A DNA stretch of 64,000 bases, taken from the NCBI GenBank assembly GCA_902785925.1, contig CADAAI010000003.1, forward strand, positions 61,164 through 125,163, in the 5' to 3' direction. Position 1 is the first letter of the stretch. Every line of letters begins with the position of its first letter. The notes below the pieces were generated by a model. That model made no database searches, was not told where the DNA came from, and was given only the letters and a program-made list of their open reading frames with translations. This DNA is from an uncultured Bacteroidales bacterium (GTDB lineage Bacteria > Bacteroidota > Bacteroidia > Bacteroidales > Muribaculaceae). A program made the translations under genes and the position numbers. Below are positions 51,790 through 61,322 of the stretch, in pieces.

Positions 51790-52000
51790 AAATGTATGAA
51801 AAAAAACAATTTCCCCAATTAATCCTCCATTTTTAATTCCCCATAACAACCAAAATTGAAGAAAAAAACAAAACTATTTGACTTTATTCCCCTCATAACC
51901 TCTAACTTTGTTAAAAGCCACAGAAACAAAAAACCATGCAACGTTGTAACATTTTCTAGTAAGTGATTTGCATATATTTCGAAAAAAAATGCTAAATTTG
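51790..52000. promoter_or_regulatory. promoters in the gap between BspA-like and phosphatase genes
   Basis: The 397 bp gap holds three -7 boxes. TACATTTG on the minus strand (51790-51797) suits the BspA-like gene. On the plus strand TTTG (51877-51880), 22 bp, TAACTTTG (51903-51910) and TTTG (51967-51970), 22 bp, TAAATTTG (51993-52000) lie before the phosphatase gene. The spacing is two bases longer than usual for both. Confidence 0.55.
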
Positions 52001-52131
52001 TGGCATGAAATGGGCATGGTTCCAACTTAAATGCAGCAATACAGGCATCAAATAACAAATTAGTGAACCAAACATAAAAGGCTAACTAATCAGGATTTTC
52101 ACCAATATATTTATACAAAACTTTTATTCAA

Positions 52132-53004
52132 ATGAACAAATTCAGTAAATTCATTCTTGCCACCATCTTTGTTGTGTGTGGCACAATTACGGTCTTTGCA
52201 GGACAAGACGAGCAAAACGGCAATGCCTATTTTACGCAGGCCGAGTTACCTAATATGGTAAACTTTTTACCACCCCCACCTGAGTTTGAGTCTTCGCGCT
52301 TTGCTGCCGACCAGACCCAATACCTTTGGGGCATTCGTCAACGTCAAGACCCTGAGCGCGCTGCTATGGCTATTCGTGATGCTGTTTATGGAATGCAAAC
52401 CATCATTCAAGAGTTCTGCCCTATTCTCGGCCTTGAAATCAGCAAGACAGGCACTCCAGAGTTGTACACCCTCATGCAGGACGTAGGTGCTACTTGCGAC
52501 AGTATTAGCGACCGCGCAAAACAAGAGTATAAACGTACTCGTCCCTTCGTGTACTATAACCAGCAAACCCTTGTACCAGAACAAGAGGAGTCGCACATCA
52601 ACAACGGCTCATACCCTTCGGGACACACCGTTCTCGGCTGGACTATGGCCTTGTTGCTGTCGGACATCAATCCCGCTGTTGCCGACCAACTTTTGGCTCG
52701 AGGCTATGAGTATGGCCAGAGTCGTGTAATTGCTGGATACCACTGGCAGAGCGACGTGGATGCAGGACGTCTGGGTGGATCAGTTCTTTATGCAAAATTG
52801 CAAGGCAACCCACGTTTCCGCGAGCAATTGGCGAAGGCCCAACAAGAATTCAATCAACTGACAGGTGGAACAAGCAGTATAGCCGAAAACTCTTTCAGCA
52901 TGCCAGTCGGTTCCTCGCAAGCTTATACCATCACTGGAATTCGCGCCACAAATGAAACACGCGGAATCATTATCCAAAACGGTCAAAAGATAATCAGAAG
53001 ATAA
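52132..53004 (+). CDS. class A (PAP2-type) acid phosphatase with sorting tail
   Basis: The protein has 290 residues with a signal peptide at 1-23. The PAP2 motifs are complete: K130-x6-R137-P138, P162-S-G-H165 and S197-R198 ... H204 ... D208. It removes phosphate from organic esters in the periplasm or outside. The last 50 residues (EGx-like MPVGSSQAYTITGIRATNE, then NGQKIIRR) resemble a type IX sorting tail, which is not part of the usual class A enzyme (PhoN). Confidence 0.85.
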   Translation: MNKFSKFILATIFVVCGTITVFAGQDEQNGNAYFTQAELPNMVNFLPPPPEFESSRFAADQTQYLWGIRQRQDPERAAMAIRDAVYGMQTIIQEFCPILGLEISKTGTPELYTLMQDVGATCDSISDRAKQEYKRTRPFVYYNQQTLVPEQEESHINNGSYPSGHTVLGWTMALLLSDINPAVADQLLARGYEYGQSRVIAGYHWQSDVDAGRLGGSVLYAKLQGNPRFREQLAKAQQEFNQLTGGTSSIAENSFSMPVGSSQAYTITGIRATNETRGIIIQNGQKIIRR

Positions 53005-53022
53005 ATCATAACCTAATATTGT

Positions 53023-53058
53023 AGCGCCGACACCCGTAAAAGTATGGGTGTCGGCGCT
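53023..53058 (+). terminator. hairpin after the phosphatase gene
   Basis: AGCGCCGACACCC (53023-53035) pairs perfectly with GGGTGTCGGCGCT (53046-53058). The tail is CATTATATATAT, not a T run, so termination is likely but not classical. Confidence 0.7.
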
Positions 53059-53141
53059 CATTATATATATGCCAAAGGTGATAGTAAGACACATTACACA
53101 AAAACAAAATTAAGGCGAGATATATTTTTTTTGATAAAATA

Positions 53142-53224
53142 TTAACAATTTTGTTAGATTTTTCTTGCAAGATTCATATTAATGTATTTACTTTGCAGCC
53201 AGAGTTTGTTAACAGTCTTGTTAA
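53142..53224. promoter_or_regulatory. promoter bracketed by two TetR-like operators
   Basis: TTAACA-ATTT-TGTTAG (53142-53157) and TTAACA-GTCT-TGTTAA (53209-53224) share the form TTAACA-N4-TGTTAR. Between them is CTTG (53164-53167), 20 bp, TTACTTTG (53188-53195), a near-consensus promoter. The next gene is a TetR-type repressor, whose family binds such sites, so this is probably its own operator pair and controls the efflux operon. Confidence 0.75.
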
Positions 53225-53283
53225 TAATCATAACTGATTTTCATAAGCACATATTATTCAATCGTTTAAGTTAAAACCATATT

Positions 53284-53913
53284 ATGACAAAACATCAGAA
53301 TAATAAAGAGCAAGCTATACTTGCCGCCGCCAAGGAAGAGTTTCTAGACAAGGGATATGACGGTGCTCGCACCACATCAATAGCCCGCAATGCTGGTGTT
53401 ACCCACGCCATGCTTCACTACTACTTCAAGACCAAGGAGCAACTCTTTGAGCACATCTTCCATGAGACCATGGGCATGCTCGTGGAAGGTATCTTAGAAG
53501 TTTTTACCCAAACCGAAAAGCCATTCAAGCAACGCATAGCCGAAGCTCTGGACATCCACTTTGAGGTAATCAGACAGAATCCCAGGTTACCACTGTTCAT
53601 GATTAGAGAAGTTGCTTCACGGCCAGAACGTTTTGCCGTTATAAAGAACATTATAAGCACCTTCGCCGGCAATCTGCTCACCACCATGCAAAAGGATATT
53701 GATCAAGCTGTATCTGACGGCGAGATAAGCCCTATTGATGCCACTACCCTACTGCTTGACATGATTTCTCTCAATGTGTTCCCATTCATTGTCAAGCCAG
53801 TTTATGAAGCTGCAACAGGACTCAACTTAAATGACGATAGCAAATTTTGGGACCTAAGGAAGAAAGAAAACATAGAACTAATAATGCGACGACTAACACC
53901 ATCACAAGCATGA
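53284..53913 (+). CDS. TetR family repressor of the efflux operon
   Basis: The protein has 209 residues. The DNA-binding helices at about 10-56 read AILAAAKEEFLDKGYDGART and IARNAGVTHAMLHYYFKTKEQLF, typical TetR. The C-terminal ligand domain has the CecR-like layout. It is the first gene of a seven-gene operon and overlaps the TolC-like gene by four bases. It likely senses a toxic compound and releases the two operators flanking its promoter. Confidence 0.9.
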   Translation: MTKHQNNKEQAILAAAKEEFLDKGYDGARTTSIARNAGVTHAMLHYYFKTKEQLFEHIFHETMGMLVEGILEVFTQTEKPFKQRIAEALDIHFEVIRQNPRLPLFMIREVASRPERFAVIKNIISTFAGNLLTTMQKDIDQAVSDGEISPIDATTLLLDMISLNVFPFIVKPVYEAATGLNLNDDSKFWDLRKKENIELIMRRLTPSQA

Positions 53914-55190
53914 AACGAATAATGACATTAACTCTAGGAGCACTAACGATTCTAGGAGCCCACGCACAACTCACCATTGAACGCTGCCAACATCTTGCGC
54001 GAGAGAACTACCCTCTCATCAAGCAATATGGGCTCGTTGAGCAGAGTAGCAAATACACCCTCGACAACCTTATGCACTCATGGTTGCCACAGGTGAACCT
54101 TAGCGCACAAGCCTCCTACCAGAACGAGACACCAGCTTTCCCCGACCAGATGAAAGCTATGCTCACCACTAGCGGTCTAGAGATGAAAGGTCTTGCTAAA
54201 GACCAATACCGCGTGCAGCTCGACGTGAATCAAAAAATATATGACGGAGGCAAAGCCAGCAGTGAGCGTGGACTCACCGAAGCACAAGAATTAGAGCAAA
54301 AAGCACAGACCGATGTCGACCTCTACAGCCTCAACAAGCGCGTGAACGACTTATTTTTTGGAGTTCTGCTCATGGATGACCGCATCAAGCAGACCGACAT
54401 GACCCTTGAGATGCTCAACGGGAACCTCGACAAGTTACAGTCGCATGTGAGAAACGGGGTTGCCACCACTGCCGACGAGAGCCAGCTGCGTGCCGAAATC
54501 ATGACGGTGGAGCAAGGCAAGACTACCATGGAGTGGAACCGCGAGGCCTATAAGCACATGCTTGAGATTCTGATAGGCGAACAAGTGGGCGACCGATATC
54601 TCGTGCGCCCTAGTGCCACTGAGCCAGAAACTAATGTGATAAACCGTCCGGAACTGCGGCTCATCGATGCCAAGATTAGCACCCTTAACGCTCGCGAGAA
54701 GTCAATAAACGCCTCAGTGCTCCCTGTAATCAGCGCTTTTGGACAGGCATTCTACGGCTATCCGGGATATAACACCTTTGAAAACATGATTAACCGCAAG
54801 TGGTCGCTCAATGCCATAGTGGGAGTACGTGCCACTTGGAGCCTGAGTAGCCTCTACGATCGAAAGAACAACTTGAGCAAATTAACGACTGCCCGCCAGC
54901 AAGCTGAACTACAACGCGACGTGTTCCTGCTCAACACCCAGCTAGAGGCAAGTCATGAGAACGATGAAATTTCTCGTCTGCGTGAACTCATCGCCAGCGA
55001 TGCCACTATTGTGGGATTACGCCGAGAAGTGCGACTTGCCGAGGAGTCAAAACTGCGCAACGGCGTTATCGACATCCATCGCCTTGTTGAGCGCATCACC
55101 GACGAGAACACTGCTGCCCAGTCGCAAATAATCCACAACATCGAGTTACTTAAAAGCATTTATGACTTAAAAAATACTGTAAACCAATGA
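53910..55190 (+). CDS. TolC-like outer-membrane efflux protein
   Basis: The protein has 426 residues from ATG 53910, with a signal peptide at 1-19 (TLGALTILGAHA). Two long helical hairpins and the outer-membrane factor pattern are visible (RCQHLARENYPLIKQY near the start, then YRVQLDVNQKIYDGGKASSERG). It forms the channel through the outer membrane for the ABC pump that follows. It overlaps both neighbours. Confidence 0.85.
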   Translation: MKRIMTLTLGALTILGAHAQLTIERCQHLARENYPLIKQYGLVEQSSKYTLDNLMHSWLPQVNLSAQASYQNETPAFPDQMKAMLTTSGLEMKGLAKDQYRVQLDVNQKIYDGGKASSERGLTEAQELEQKAQTDVDLYSLNKRVNDLFFGVLLMDDRIKQTDMTLEMLNGNLDKLQSHVRNGVATTADESQLRAEIMTVEQGKTTMEWNREAYKHMLEILIGEQVGDRYLVRPSATEPETNVINRPELRLIDAKISTLNAREKSINASVLPVISAFGQAFYGYPGYNTFENMINRKWSLNAIVGVRATWSLSSLYDRKNNLSKLTTARQQAELQRDVFLLNTQLEASHENDEISRLRELIASDATIVGLRREVRLAEESKLRNGVIDIHRLVERITDENTAAQSQIIHNIELLKSIYDLKNTVNQ

Positions 55191-56287
55191 AAAAGATAAT
55201 CTTCATCATGAGCATTGCTGCCATTGCAACGGCATGTAGCAACGACAACGATTGGGATGCCACTGGCACCTTCGAAGCTACCGAAGTTGTAGTTTCGGCA
55301 AAAGGGTCAGGCGAAATCAAGTCGCTGAACATCGAGGAGGGACAAGAAGTGGAGGCCAACACTCAACTCGGTTATCTCGACATGACGCAACTTGAAATAC
55401 AAAAGGCGCAGTTCGACGCTAATCAGCTCAACCTCGACGCTACCAAAGCCGGTCTTGATGCCAACAAGGCCCAGCTTGATGCATCGAAAAAACAAATGAA
55501 TTCAAACAAGGAGCAGATTGGCGCAAACCAAATGTCAAACGTTGACCGTAGCCTTGACCTTGAAAAACAAGTTGCCAGTATTAAGCAACAAATCATCAAT
55601 CTCCAAAAAGAGAAAGCACGCTTCTCAAACATGGTGAAAGACAATGCAGCAGCTCCCAAGCAAGTTGACGACATCAATTATCAAATCTTAGTTCTTGAAA
55701 AGCAACTTGGCGCCACACAAGAACAGATTGCATCAAACAACAAAAGTTTCAACAGCCAAAACAAGGGCTTTGACGCTCAGAAGAAAGGAGTTGACGCACA
55801 AATTGAGGGTTTTGACGCTCAGAAGCGTGGCATAGATGCCCAAAAACGTGGCATTGACGCACAAAAACAAGGCATAGATGCCCAAAAAGCTCTTGTCGAC
55901 AACCAAATGCAGAACTCCATCATTGTGTCGCCAGTGAAAGGCACAATCCTCACGAAGTATGCACAACAAGGCGAGTTCGCCACCACAGGCAAGCCCTTGT
56001 TCAAGGTTGCCGACATGAGCACCGTGTATCTGCGCGCCTATTTCACTAGCGACCAACTCGCCGACATCAAAATTGGCCAGCAAGTGAAAATTATCGCCGA
56101 CTTCGGTGGTGGAAAGACACGCGAATACACTGGCAAGATAAGCTGGATTTCAAGTGAGAGCGAGTTTACTCCCAAGTCTATCCAAACCAAGGACACCCGC
56201 GCCAATCTCGTCTATGCAGTTAAAATTGCAGTAAGAAACGACGGTTACCTAAAACTAGGCTTGTCGGGCAACGTGAAACTCAAGTAA
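55187..56287 (+). CDS. HlyD-like lipoprotein adaptor with tandem heptads
   Basis: The protein has 366 residues. The signal peptide ends at C17 (IATACS), so the adaptor is lipid-anchored. Biotinyl-lipoyl halves flank a coiled coil at about 68-240. The coil ends in six 7-residue repeats, G-[FVI]-D-A-Q-K/I-x, at 194-235, coded by 21 bp repeats. The beta-barrel domain follows at about 250-366. It links the inner pump to the TolC-like channel. The repeat number may vary between strains and would set coil length. Confidence 0.85.
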   Translation: MKKIIFIMSIAAIATACSNDNDWDATGTFEATEVVVSAKGSGEIKSLNIEEGQEVEANTQLGYLDMTQLEIQKAQFDANQLNLDATKAGLDANKAQLDASKKQMNSNKEQIGANQMSNVDRSLDLEKQVASIKQQIINLQKEKARFSNMVKDNAAAPKQVDDINYQILVLEKQLGATQEQIASNNKSFNSQNKGFDAQKKGVDAQIEGFDAQKRGIDAQKRGIDAQKQGIDAQKALVDNQMQNSIIVSPVKGTILTKYAQQGEFATTGKPLFKVADMSTVYLRAYFTSDQLADIKIGQQVKIIADFGGGKTREYTGKISWISSESEFTPKSIQTKDTRANLVYAVKIAVRNDGYLKLGLSGNVKLK

Positions 56288-56298
56288 CCACATTCTGT

Positions 56299-57222
56299 AT
56301 GGACACTAGCACACTGGCAATAGAGGTTAATGGCATCAGCAAGAGCTATGGCACAGTCAAGGCTCTTGACCATGTGTCGCTCGAGGTTCAGCGTGGCGAG
56401 ATATTCGGCCTGATAGGCCCCGATGGTGCCGGGAAGACCTCCTTGTTTAAAATACTTGTCACACTGCTCAACGCCGACGAAGGAAACGCTAAAGTCGATG
56501 GTCTTGAAGTGGCTGCCGACTATCGCAAAGTGAGATCTCGTGTGGGTTATATGCCTGGTAAATTCTCGCTCTATCCCGACCTTACAATTGAGGAAAACAT
56601 GGAATTCTTTGCCACCCTCTTTGGCGTGACAGTAGAGCAGAACTATGACCTCGTAGCGCCCATCTACAAGCAGATTGAGCCGTTCAAGAAACGTCGTGCC
56701 GGACGCTTATCGGGCGGCATGAAGCAGAAATTGGCACTAAGCTGCGCCCTTATCCACAAGCCATCGGTGCTGTTTCTCGATGAGCCAACCACAGGCGTCG
56801 ATGCCGTGTCACGAAGCGAGTTTTGGGACATGCTACACAACCTGCGCGAGCAAGGCCTATCGATTCTCGTTTCCACTCCCTATATGGACGAGGCAAGTCG
56901 CTGCGACCGCATCGCTTTGTGCAATACTGGACGCATCCTTGACATCGACTCGCCACAGCACATGGTAGAGAAATTTGACGGCAAACTCTACGCCATCAAG
57001 GCGCGCGACATGTACGGCCTTCTAAAAGACTTGCGCGACAACAGCAGCATCGCCAATTGCTACACAGCCGGTGAGTATCACCATTTGTTGGCCAGTGCTG
57101 ATTTCGATGCGCAAGCGATTGAGCACCACCTTGCAGAGCTTGGCCATGAGGACCTAGAAATAAAACCAATAGCCCCTGATATTGAAGACGTTTTCATTAA
57201 ACTCCTGAGCAATGAGCAATAA
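56299..57222 (+). CDS. ABC transporter ATPase, first half of a YbhF-like pair
   Basis: The protein has 307 residues. Walker A GPDGAGKTS is at about 38-46, the signature RLSGGMKQKLAL near 139-150, and Walker B VLFLDEPTTGVD near 157-168. The last 75 residues are an extra domain common in drug-exporting ABC ATPases. E. coli YbhF joins two such ATPases in one chain; here the second is a separate gene that overlaps this one by 11 bases. Confidence 0.9.
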   Translation: MDTSTLAIEVNGISKSYGTVKALDHVSLEVQRGEIFGLIGPDGAGKTSLFKILVTLLNADEGNAKVDGLEVAADYRKVRSRVGYMPGKFSLYPDLTIEENMEFFATLFGVTVEQNYDLVAPIYKQIEPFKKRRAGRLSGGMKQKLALSCALIHKPSVLFLDEPTTGVDAVSRSEFWDMLHNLREQGLSILVSTPYMDEASRCDRIALCNTGRILDIDSPQHMVEKFDGKLYAIKARDMYGLLKDLRDNSSIANCYTAGEYHHLLASADFDAQAIEHHLAELGHEDLEIKPIAPDIEDVFIKLLSNEQ

Positions 57223-57958
57223 CGACTATATTATAGAAGTAAAAGACCTGACCAAGCAGTTTGGTTCATTTACTGCGGTCGACCACATTTCCTTTGAGGT
57301 GAGACGAAGCGAGATTTTCGGCTTCTTGGGGGCCAACGGTGCCGGCAAGACAACAGCCATGCGCATGCTATGTGGACTAAGCTACCCCACAAGCGGAGCT
57401 GGAACCGTAGCTGGCTTTGACGTGAGGAAAGAGGGTGAAAAAATCAAACGCCACATTGGCTACATGAGTCAGCGTTTCTCTCTTTATGAAGACCTCACAG
57501 TGCTGGAGAACATGGAACTCTTTGGAGGCATCTATCAAGTCGACAAGAAAACGTTGCGAGAGAGGGCACGACACATGCTAGAGCGACTTGACTTCTATGA
57601 GGAGCGCAACACACTTGTTGGCTCGTTGCCACTGGGATGGAAACAGAAATTGGCATTTGTCGTCGCCACCATCCACAAGCCCGAGATAGTGTTCCTTGAC
57701 GAGCCCACCGGCGGTGTCGACCCCATCACGCGTCGCCAGTTCTGGGAGATGATTTACCAGGCGGCAAGCGAAGGCACTACCATCTTTGTCACCACTCACT
57801 ATATGGACGAAGCGGAGTATTGCAACCGCATCTCGATGATGGTCGACGGCAAAATCAAAGCCCTCGACACTCCCGCCAATCTGAAAAAGTCGTTTAACGC
57901 CGCATCGATGGACGAGGTGTTCCGCATCCTTGCCCGCGATGCGCAACGAGGAGACTGA
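57212..57958 (+). CDS. ABC transporter ATPase, second half of a YbhF-like pair
   Basis: The protein has 248 residues. Walker A GANGAGKTT is at about 42-50 and Walker B VFLDEPTGGVDPIT near 160-173. The signature is changed to SLPLGWKQKLAF instead of LSGGQ, which is typical of the second YbhF domain, so one of the two composite ATP sites is degenerate. It works with the previous protein as a dimer. Confidence 0.9.
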   Translation: MSNNDYIIEVKDLTKQFGSFTAVDHISFEVRRSEIFGFLGANGAGKTTAMRMLCGLSYPTSGAGTVAGFDVRKEGEKIKRHIGYMSQRFSLYEDLTVLENMELFGGIYQVDKKTLRERARHMLERLDFYEERNTLVGSLPLGWKQKLAFVVATIHKPEIVFLDEPTGGVDPITRRQFWEMIYQAASEGTTIFVTTHYMDEAEYCNRISMMVDGKIKALDTPANLKKSFNAASMDEVFRILARDAQRGD

Positions 57959-58007
57959 AACAATACACAATCAACCGAAAACTGATAACTCACAACTCAT
58001 AACTCAC

Positions 58008-59102
58008 ATGAGAGGTTTTTTGAAATTTGTAAAGAAGGAAACGCTTCACATCTTGCGCGACAGTCGCACAATGCTCATTGCGCTGCTCATGCCTGTGGTG
58101 CAAATACTTCTCTTCGGCTTTGCCATCTCTACCGAGGTCAACAATGTGAACGTGGCAGTTGTTGTGCCAAAATGGGACGAACAAATTAGGCAAAGCATCA
58201 ACAAGTTGTCCTCAAACCCATATATCACCTATAAAGGTGCCATAGCTGAGCACGAGATTGACCAAAATCTGCGCTCGGGCAAGGTGGATGCCATTGTGGT
58301 GTTTGCCCACGATTTCGACCGTCTCATGACCCAGTGGAAGCAAAGCGGCAATGGTAAGGCTGCTATGCAGTTTATCATGGACGCCTCAAACACCAACACC
58401 GCTCAGGCAGGAGCAGGGTACTTAAACAACATCCTTGCTGGCGAACTCATGCAGAGCAATAGCCTGGTGGAAACCCACATGCTCTTTAACCCACAAATGA
58501 AGAGTGCCTTCAACTTCGTGCCAGGAATCATGGGCATGATATTCATTTTGATATGCGCCATGCTCACCTCGGTGGCAATAGTCCGCGAAAAGGAAACTGG
58601 CACAATGGATGTGCTACTCGTCTCGCCCGTGCGACCTCTCACCATCATACTTGCCAAAATGACGCCCTATTTCATCCTCTCGTGCATCAACCTGACGACA
58701 ATACTGCTGCTGGCGCGTTTTGTGCTGGGCATCCCCATGTCGGGCAACTTGAGCAGTATCATCGTGGTGTCGCTGGTGTATCTGTTGCTTTCGCTCTCAT
58801 TAGGACTCCTCATCTCCACTATCGCAAAACAGCAGATTGTTGCGTTGCTCATCTCGGCAGCCGTGATGATGGTGCCCATTGTGATGCTTTCGGGGATGCT
58901 GTTCCCCATCGAGAATATGCCGGCGGTGCTGCAACCTCTCTCGGCAATAGTGCCAGCACGATGGTATATAGATGCCATGCGCAAACTCCTTATTCAAGGT
59001 GCCTCATTTGGTCTCGTTCTTAAAGACTTCCTAATACTTGTGGGGATGACTCTCGCTGTCCTGGCTATCGCATTGAAGAATTTCAAAGACAAACTAGAAT
59101 AA
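58008..59102 (+). CDS. ABC-2 type permease (YbhS-like)
   Basis: The protein has 364 residues from ATG 58008. One N-terminal membrane helix is followed by a large periplasmic loop (about 45-170) and then five membrane helices. VREKETGTMDVLLVSPVRP near 210-228 is the conserved coupling helix motif (E-x-G-T-x-x-x-L). It pairs with the next permease to form the export channel. Spacer repeats of the CAACTCATAACTC type lie just before it. Confidence 0.9.
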   Translation: MRGFLKFVKKETLHILRDSRTMLIALLMPVVQILLFGFAISTEVNNVNVAVVVPKWDEQIRQSINKLSSNPYITYKGAIAEHEIDQNLRSGKVDAIVVFAHDFDRLMTQWKQSGNGKAAMQFIMDASNTNTAQAGAGYLNNILAGELMQSNSLVETHMLFNPQMKSAFNFVPGIMGMIFILICAMLTSVAIVREKETGTMDVLLVSPVRPLTIILAKMTPYFILSCINLTTILLLARFVLGIPMSGNLSSIIVVSLVYLLLSLSLGLLISTIAKQQIVALLISAAVMMVPIVMLSGMLFPIENMPAVLQPLSAIVPARWYIDAMRKLLIQGASFGLVLKDFLILVGMTLAVLAIALKNFKDKLE

Positions 59103-59108
59103 ACGCCC

Positions 59109-60212
59109 ATGTCGACACTAAAAGTATTACTGAAAAAAGAGGTGCTCCAATTCAAGCGCAACTTATTCCTGCCCAAGCTTGTGGTGGTATTTCCCATCAT
59201 GATAATGCTTATCATCCCATGGGTGACGACCATGGATGTGCGCCATGTGAACGTGAGCGTTGTCGACAACGACCACTCACAACTCTCTCAGCGCATCATC
59301 AACAAAATCAATGCCAGCGAATATCTTACGTTGCATAGCGTAACTGGTAGCTTCGACTTGTCGTTCAATAGCTTGGAACATGGTGATGTGGATGCCATTC
59401 TCGAGATTCCTCAAGACTTCGAAAAAGGTTTTGTCACCGGCAGCACCAAAAAGTTAAGCATCAGCGCAAACAGTGTGAATGCGACCAAGGGCAGCTTGGG
59501 ATTGCAATATCTTGCTCAGACACTCGCCACGAGCATCAAGGAAATGAGGGCAAGCCATTCACCTACACAAGCTGGCGACCTCGTAGTGATTCAGAACCGC
59601 TACAACCCCACGTTGGAATACCGCAATTTCATGATTCCAGCCTTGCTGGTGATGCTCCTGATTATAGTAACCGGATTCTTGCCAGCACTAAACTTCGTGG
59701 GCGAGAAAGAGATAGGCACCATCGAGCAAATCAATGTCACTCCCGTTAATCGATTCACCTTCACCCTTGCCAAGTTGATCGTCTACTGGGTGGCAGGGTT
59801 TTTAGTCATCACGATAGGGATGCTTGTAGCTTGGCTTGTCTACGGCCTCACACCAGTGGGCAACATTCTCGCCATCTACACCATCTCGATGCTGTTTATT
59901 CTAGTGATTTCGGGATTTGGACTTATTGCCTCCAACTTATCATCAACCATGCAGCAGGCAGTCTTCTTTATGTTCTTCTTCGTGATGGTATTCATTCTCA
60001 TGAGCGGCCTGCTCACTCCTATCGAGTCGATGCCGCAATGGGCGCAGTACTTCACCTACATCTTGCCCCCACGATATTTCATATCGACAATACGTGCCGT
60101 CTATCTCAAGGGGGCAACATTCTATGACATGCGCTACAACTACTATGCCCTTGCAGCATTTGCCGTGGTGATGAACTTGGGCGCATCTCTCACCTACCGC
60201 AAGCAGAGCTGA
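59109..60212 (+). CDS. ABC-2 type permease (YbhR-like)
   Basis: The protein has 367 residues with the same layout as its neighbour: a first helix (LPKLVVVFPIMIMLIIPWV), a large outer loop, then five helices. VGEKEIGTIEQINVTPVNR near 197-215 is the coupling motif. It is the last gene of the operon that starts at 53284. Substrate unknown; relatives export drugs or hydrophobic compounds. Confidence 0.9.
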   Translation: MSTLKVLLKKEVLQFKRNLFLPKLVVVFPIMIMLIIPWVTTMDVRHVNVSVVDNDHSQLSQRIINKINASEYLTLHSVTGSFDLSFNSLEHGDVDAILEIPQDFEKGFVTGSTKKLSISANSVNATKGSLGLQYLAQTLATSIKEMRASHSPTQAGDLVVIQNRYNPTLEYRNFMIPALLVMLLIIVTGFLPALNFVGEKEIGTIEQINVTPVNRFTFTLAKLIVYWVAGFLVITIGMLVAWLVYGLTPVGNILAIYTISMLFILVISGFGLIASNLSSTMQQAVFFMFFFVMVFILMSGLLTPIESMPQWAQYFTYILPPRYFISTIRAVYLKGATFYDMRYNYYALAAFAVVMNLGASLTYRKQS

Positions 60213-60355
60213 TAATAATGGGACATTAATAATTAGGTAATTATCATCTATTTTTCCACAAGTATGTTCTTTTTGCGACATGGAACAGAAGTAAAGAAAT
60301 TTAGAATATCACTCAATTTCGTTCTATTCTTATTTTTGCATTCAAAAAAATAAAT

Positions 60356-61210
60356 ATGAAGCTAAACCCTTGCATAAAACATGTTTTGTTGATGATTGTG
60401 ACAATGAGCATTTGCGTTAATGCCACAGCCCAAATCACAACAATAAAAGACGAAAAACAATTCAACATCGACAGCGTTGTCAGAGATTTTGACCGCCGTC
60501 CGTCATTCGGGTTATACAAGGACAACTATTTCACACTGGGCACCTCACTTGACAAGAAACCAAGTGAATATAACAGCAATGTGAAATTCCAGATTAGCAT
60601 CAGCCAGCGCATAACTAGGTCTACCTTGCCTTTTCACAGCTATTTGTTCCTTTTTTACACACAACGCTGCATTTGGAACATTTTCGAGGAATCGCTACCA
60701 TTCCACGACTTGAACTTCAATCCTGGCATAGGTATCACCAAGCTCATCATTAGAAAAGATAAACTGATTGGCAAAGCAACGCTACAGTTTGAGCATGAAT
60801 CTAACGGACGCGATGGCAACGCATCACGCAGCTGGAACAAGCTGTCGCATTGTGGTTCGCTCTATATCACACCCAGCATCATGATTCATGAAAAGATATG
60901 GATTCCTATAATTGACGGAAAGAACAATAAGGACATTCTTGACTATTGCGGCATTTTTCAAGTGGGGGCCCAATATGTCTCACCCAACAAGCGCTGGGTA
61001 TTTGACATGACGTTTGCCAAACGCAAGGGATGGAACCTAAACTTCAACACAACCATTGATGTAGGGTTCAGAATTTTCAAGAAACACAACCAGTTCTTGA
61101 TGCTGCATTTCTATGATGGGTATGGCGAGAATCTGCTCGACTACAACAAGTATCATTGCCGCCTGAGCCTGGGGCTGCTCATACGCCCCACGCTCTTTAG
61201 TGATTTTTAG
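60356..61210 (+). CDS. outer-membrane phospholipase A (PldA-like)
   Basis: The protein has 284 residues with a signal peptide at about 1-25. The catalytic residues H147 and S149 (FEHESNGR) and N161 (SRSWNK) have the same 2- and 12-residue spacing as in E. coli OMPLA. YDGYGENLLDYNK near 257-269 is a further family motif. It cleaves phospholipids in the outer leaflet when lipid order is disturbed. It has its own TATTTTTG box at 60331-60338, so it is not in the efflux operon. Confidence 0.9.
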   Translation: MKLNPCIKHVLLMIVTMSICVNATAQITTIKDEKQFNIDSVVRDFDRRPSFGLYKDNYFTLGTSLDKKPSEYNSNVKFQISISQRITRSTLPFHSYLFLFYTQRCIWNIFEESLPFHDLNFNPGIGITKLIIRKDKLIGKATLQFEHESNGRDGNASRSWNKLSHCGSLYITPSIMIHEKIWIPIIDGKNNKDILDYCGIFQVGAQYVSPNKRWVFDMTFAKRKGWNLNFNTTIDVGFRIFKKHNQFLMLHFYDGYGENLLDYNKYHCRLSLGLLIRPTLFSDF

Positions 61211-61270
61211 GATAGCGATATTTTTTATGAATTAAATTAGGCATAATCGAAGAAAAAAACGCCAATAGCT

Positions 61271-61302
61271 TTTGCAATATCAGGTTAATGATTGTATCTT
61301 TG
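61271..61302 (+). promoter_or_regulatory. promoter of the HAD phosphatase gene
   Basis: TTTG (61271-61274), 20 bp, TATCTTTG (61295-61302), a full consensus match. The start codon is 21 bp downstream. Confidence 0.8.
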
Positions 61303-61322
61303 TGGTTTAATTAGCATTAGAT

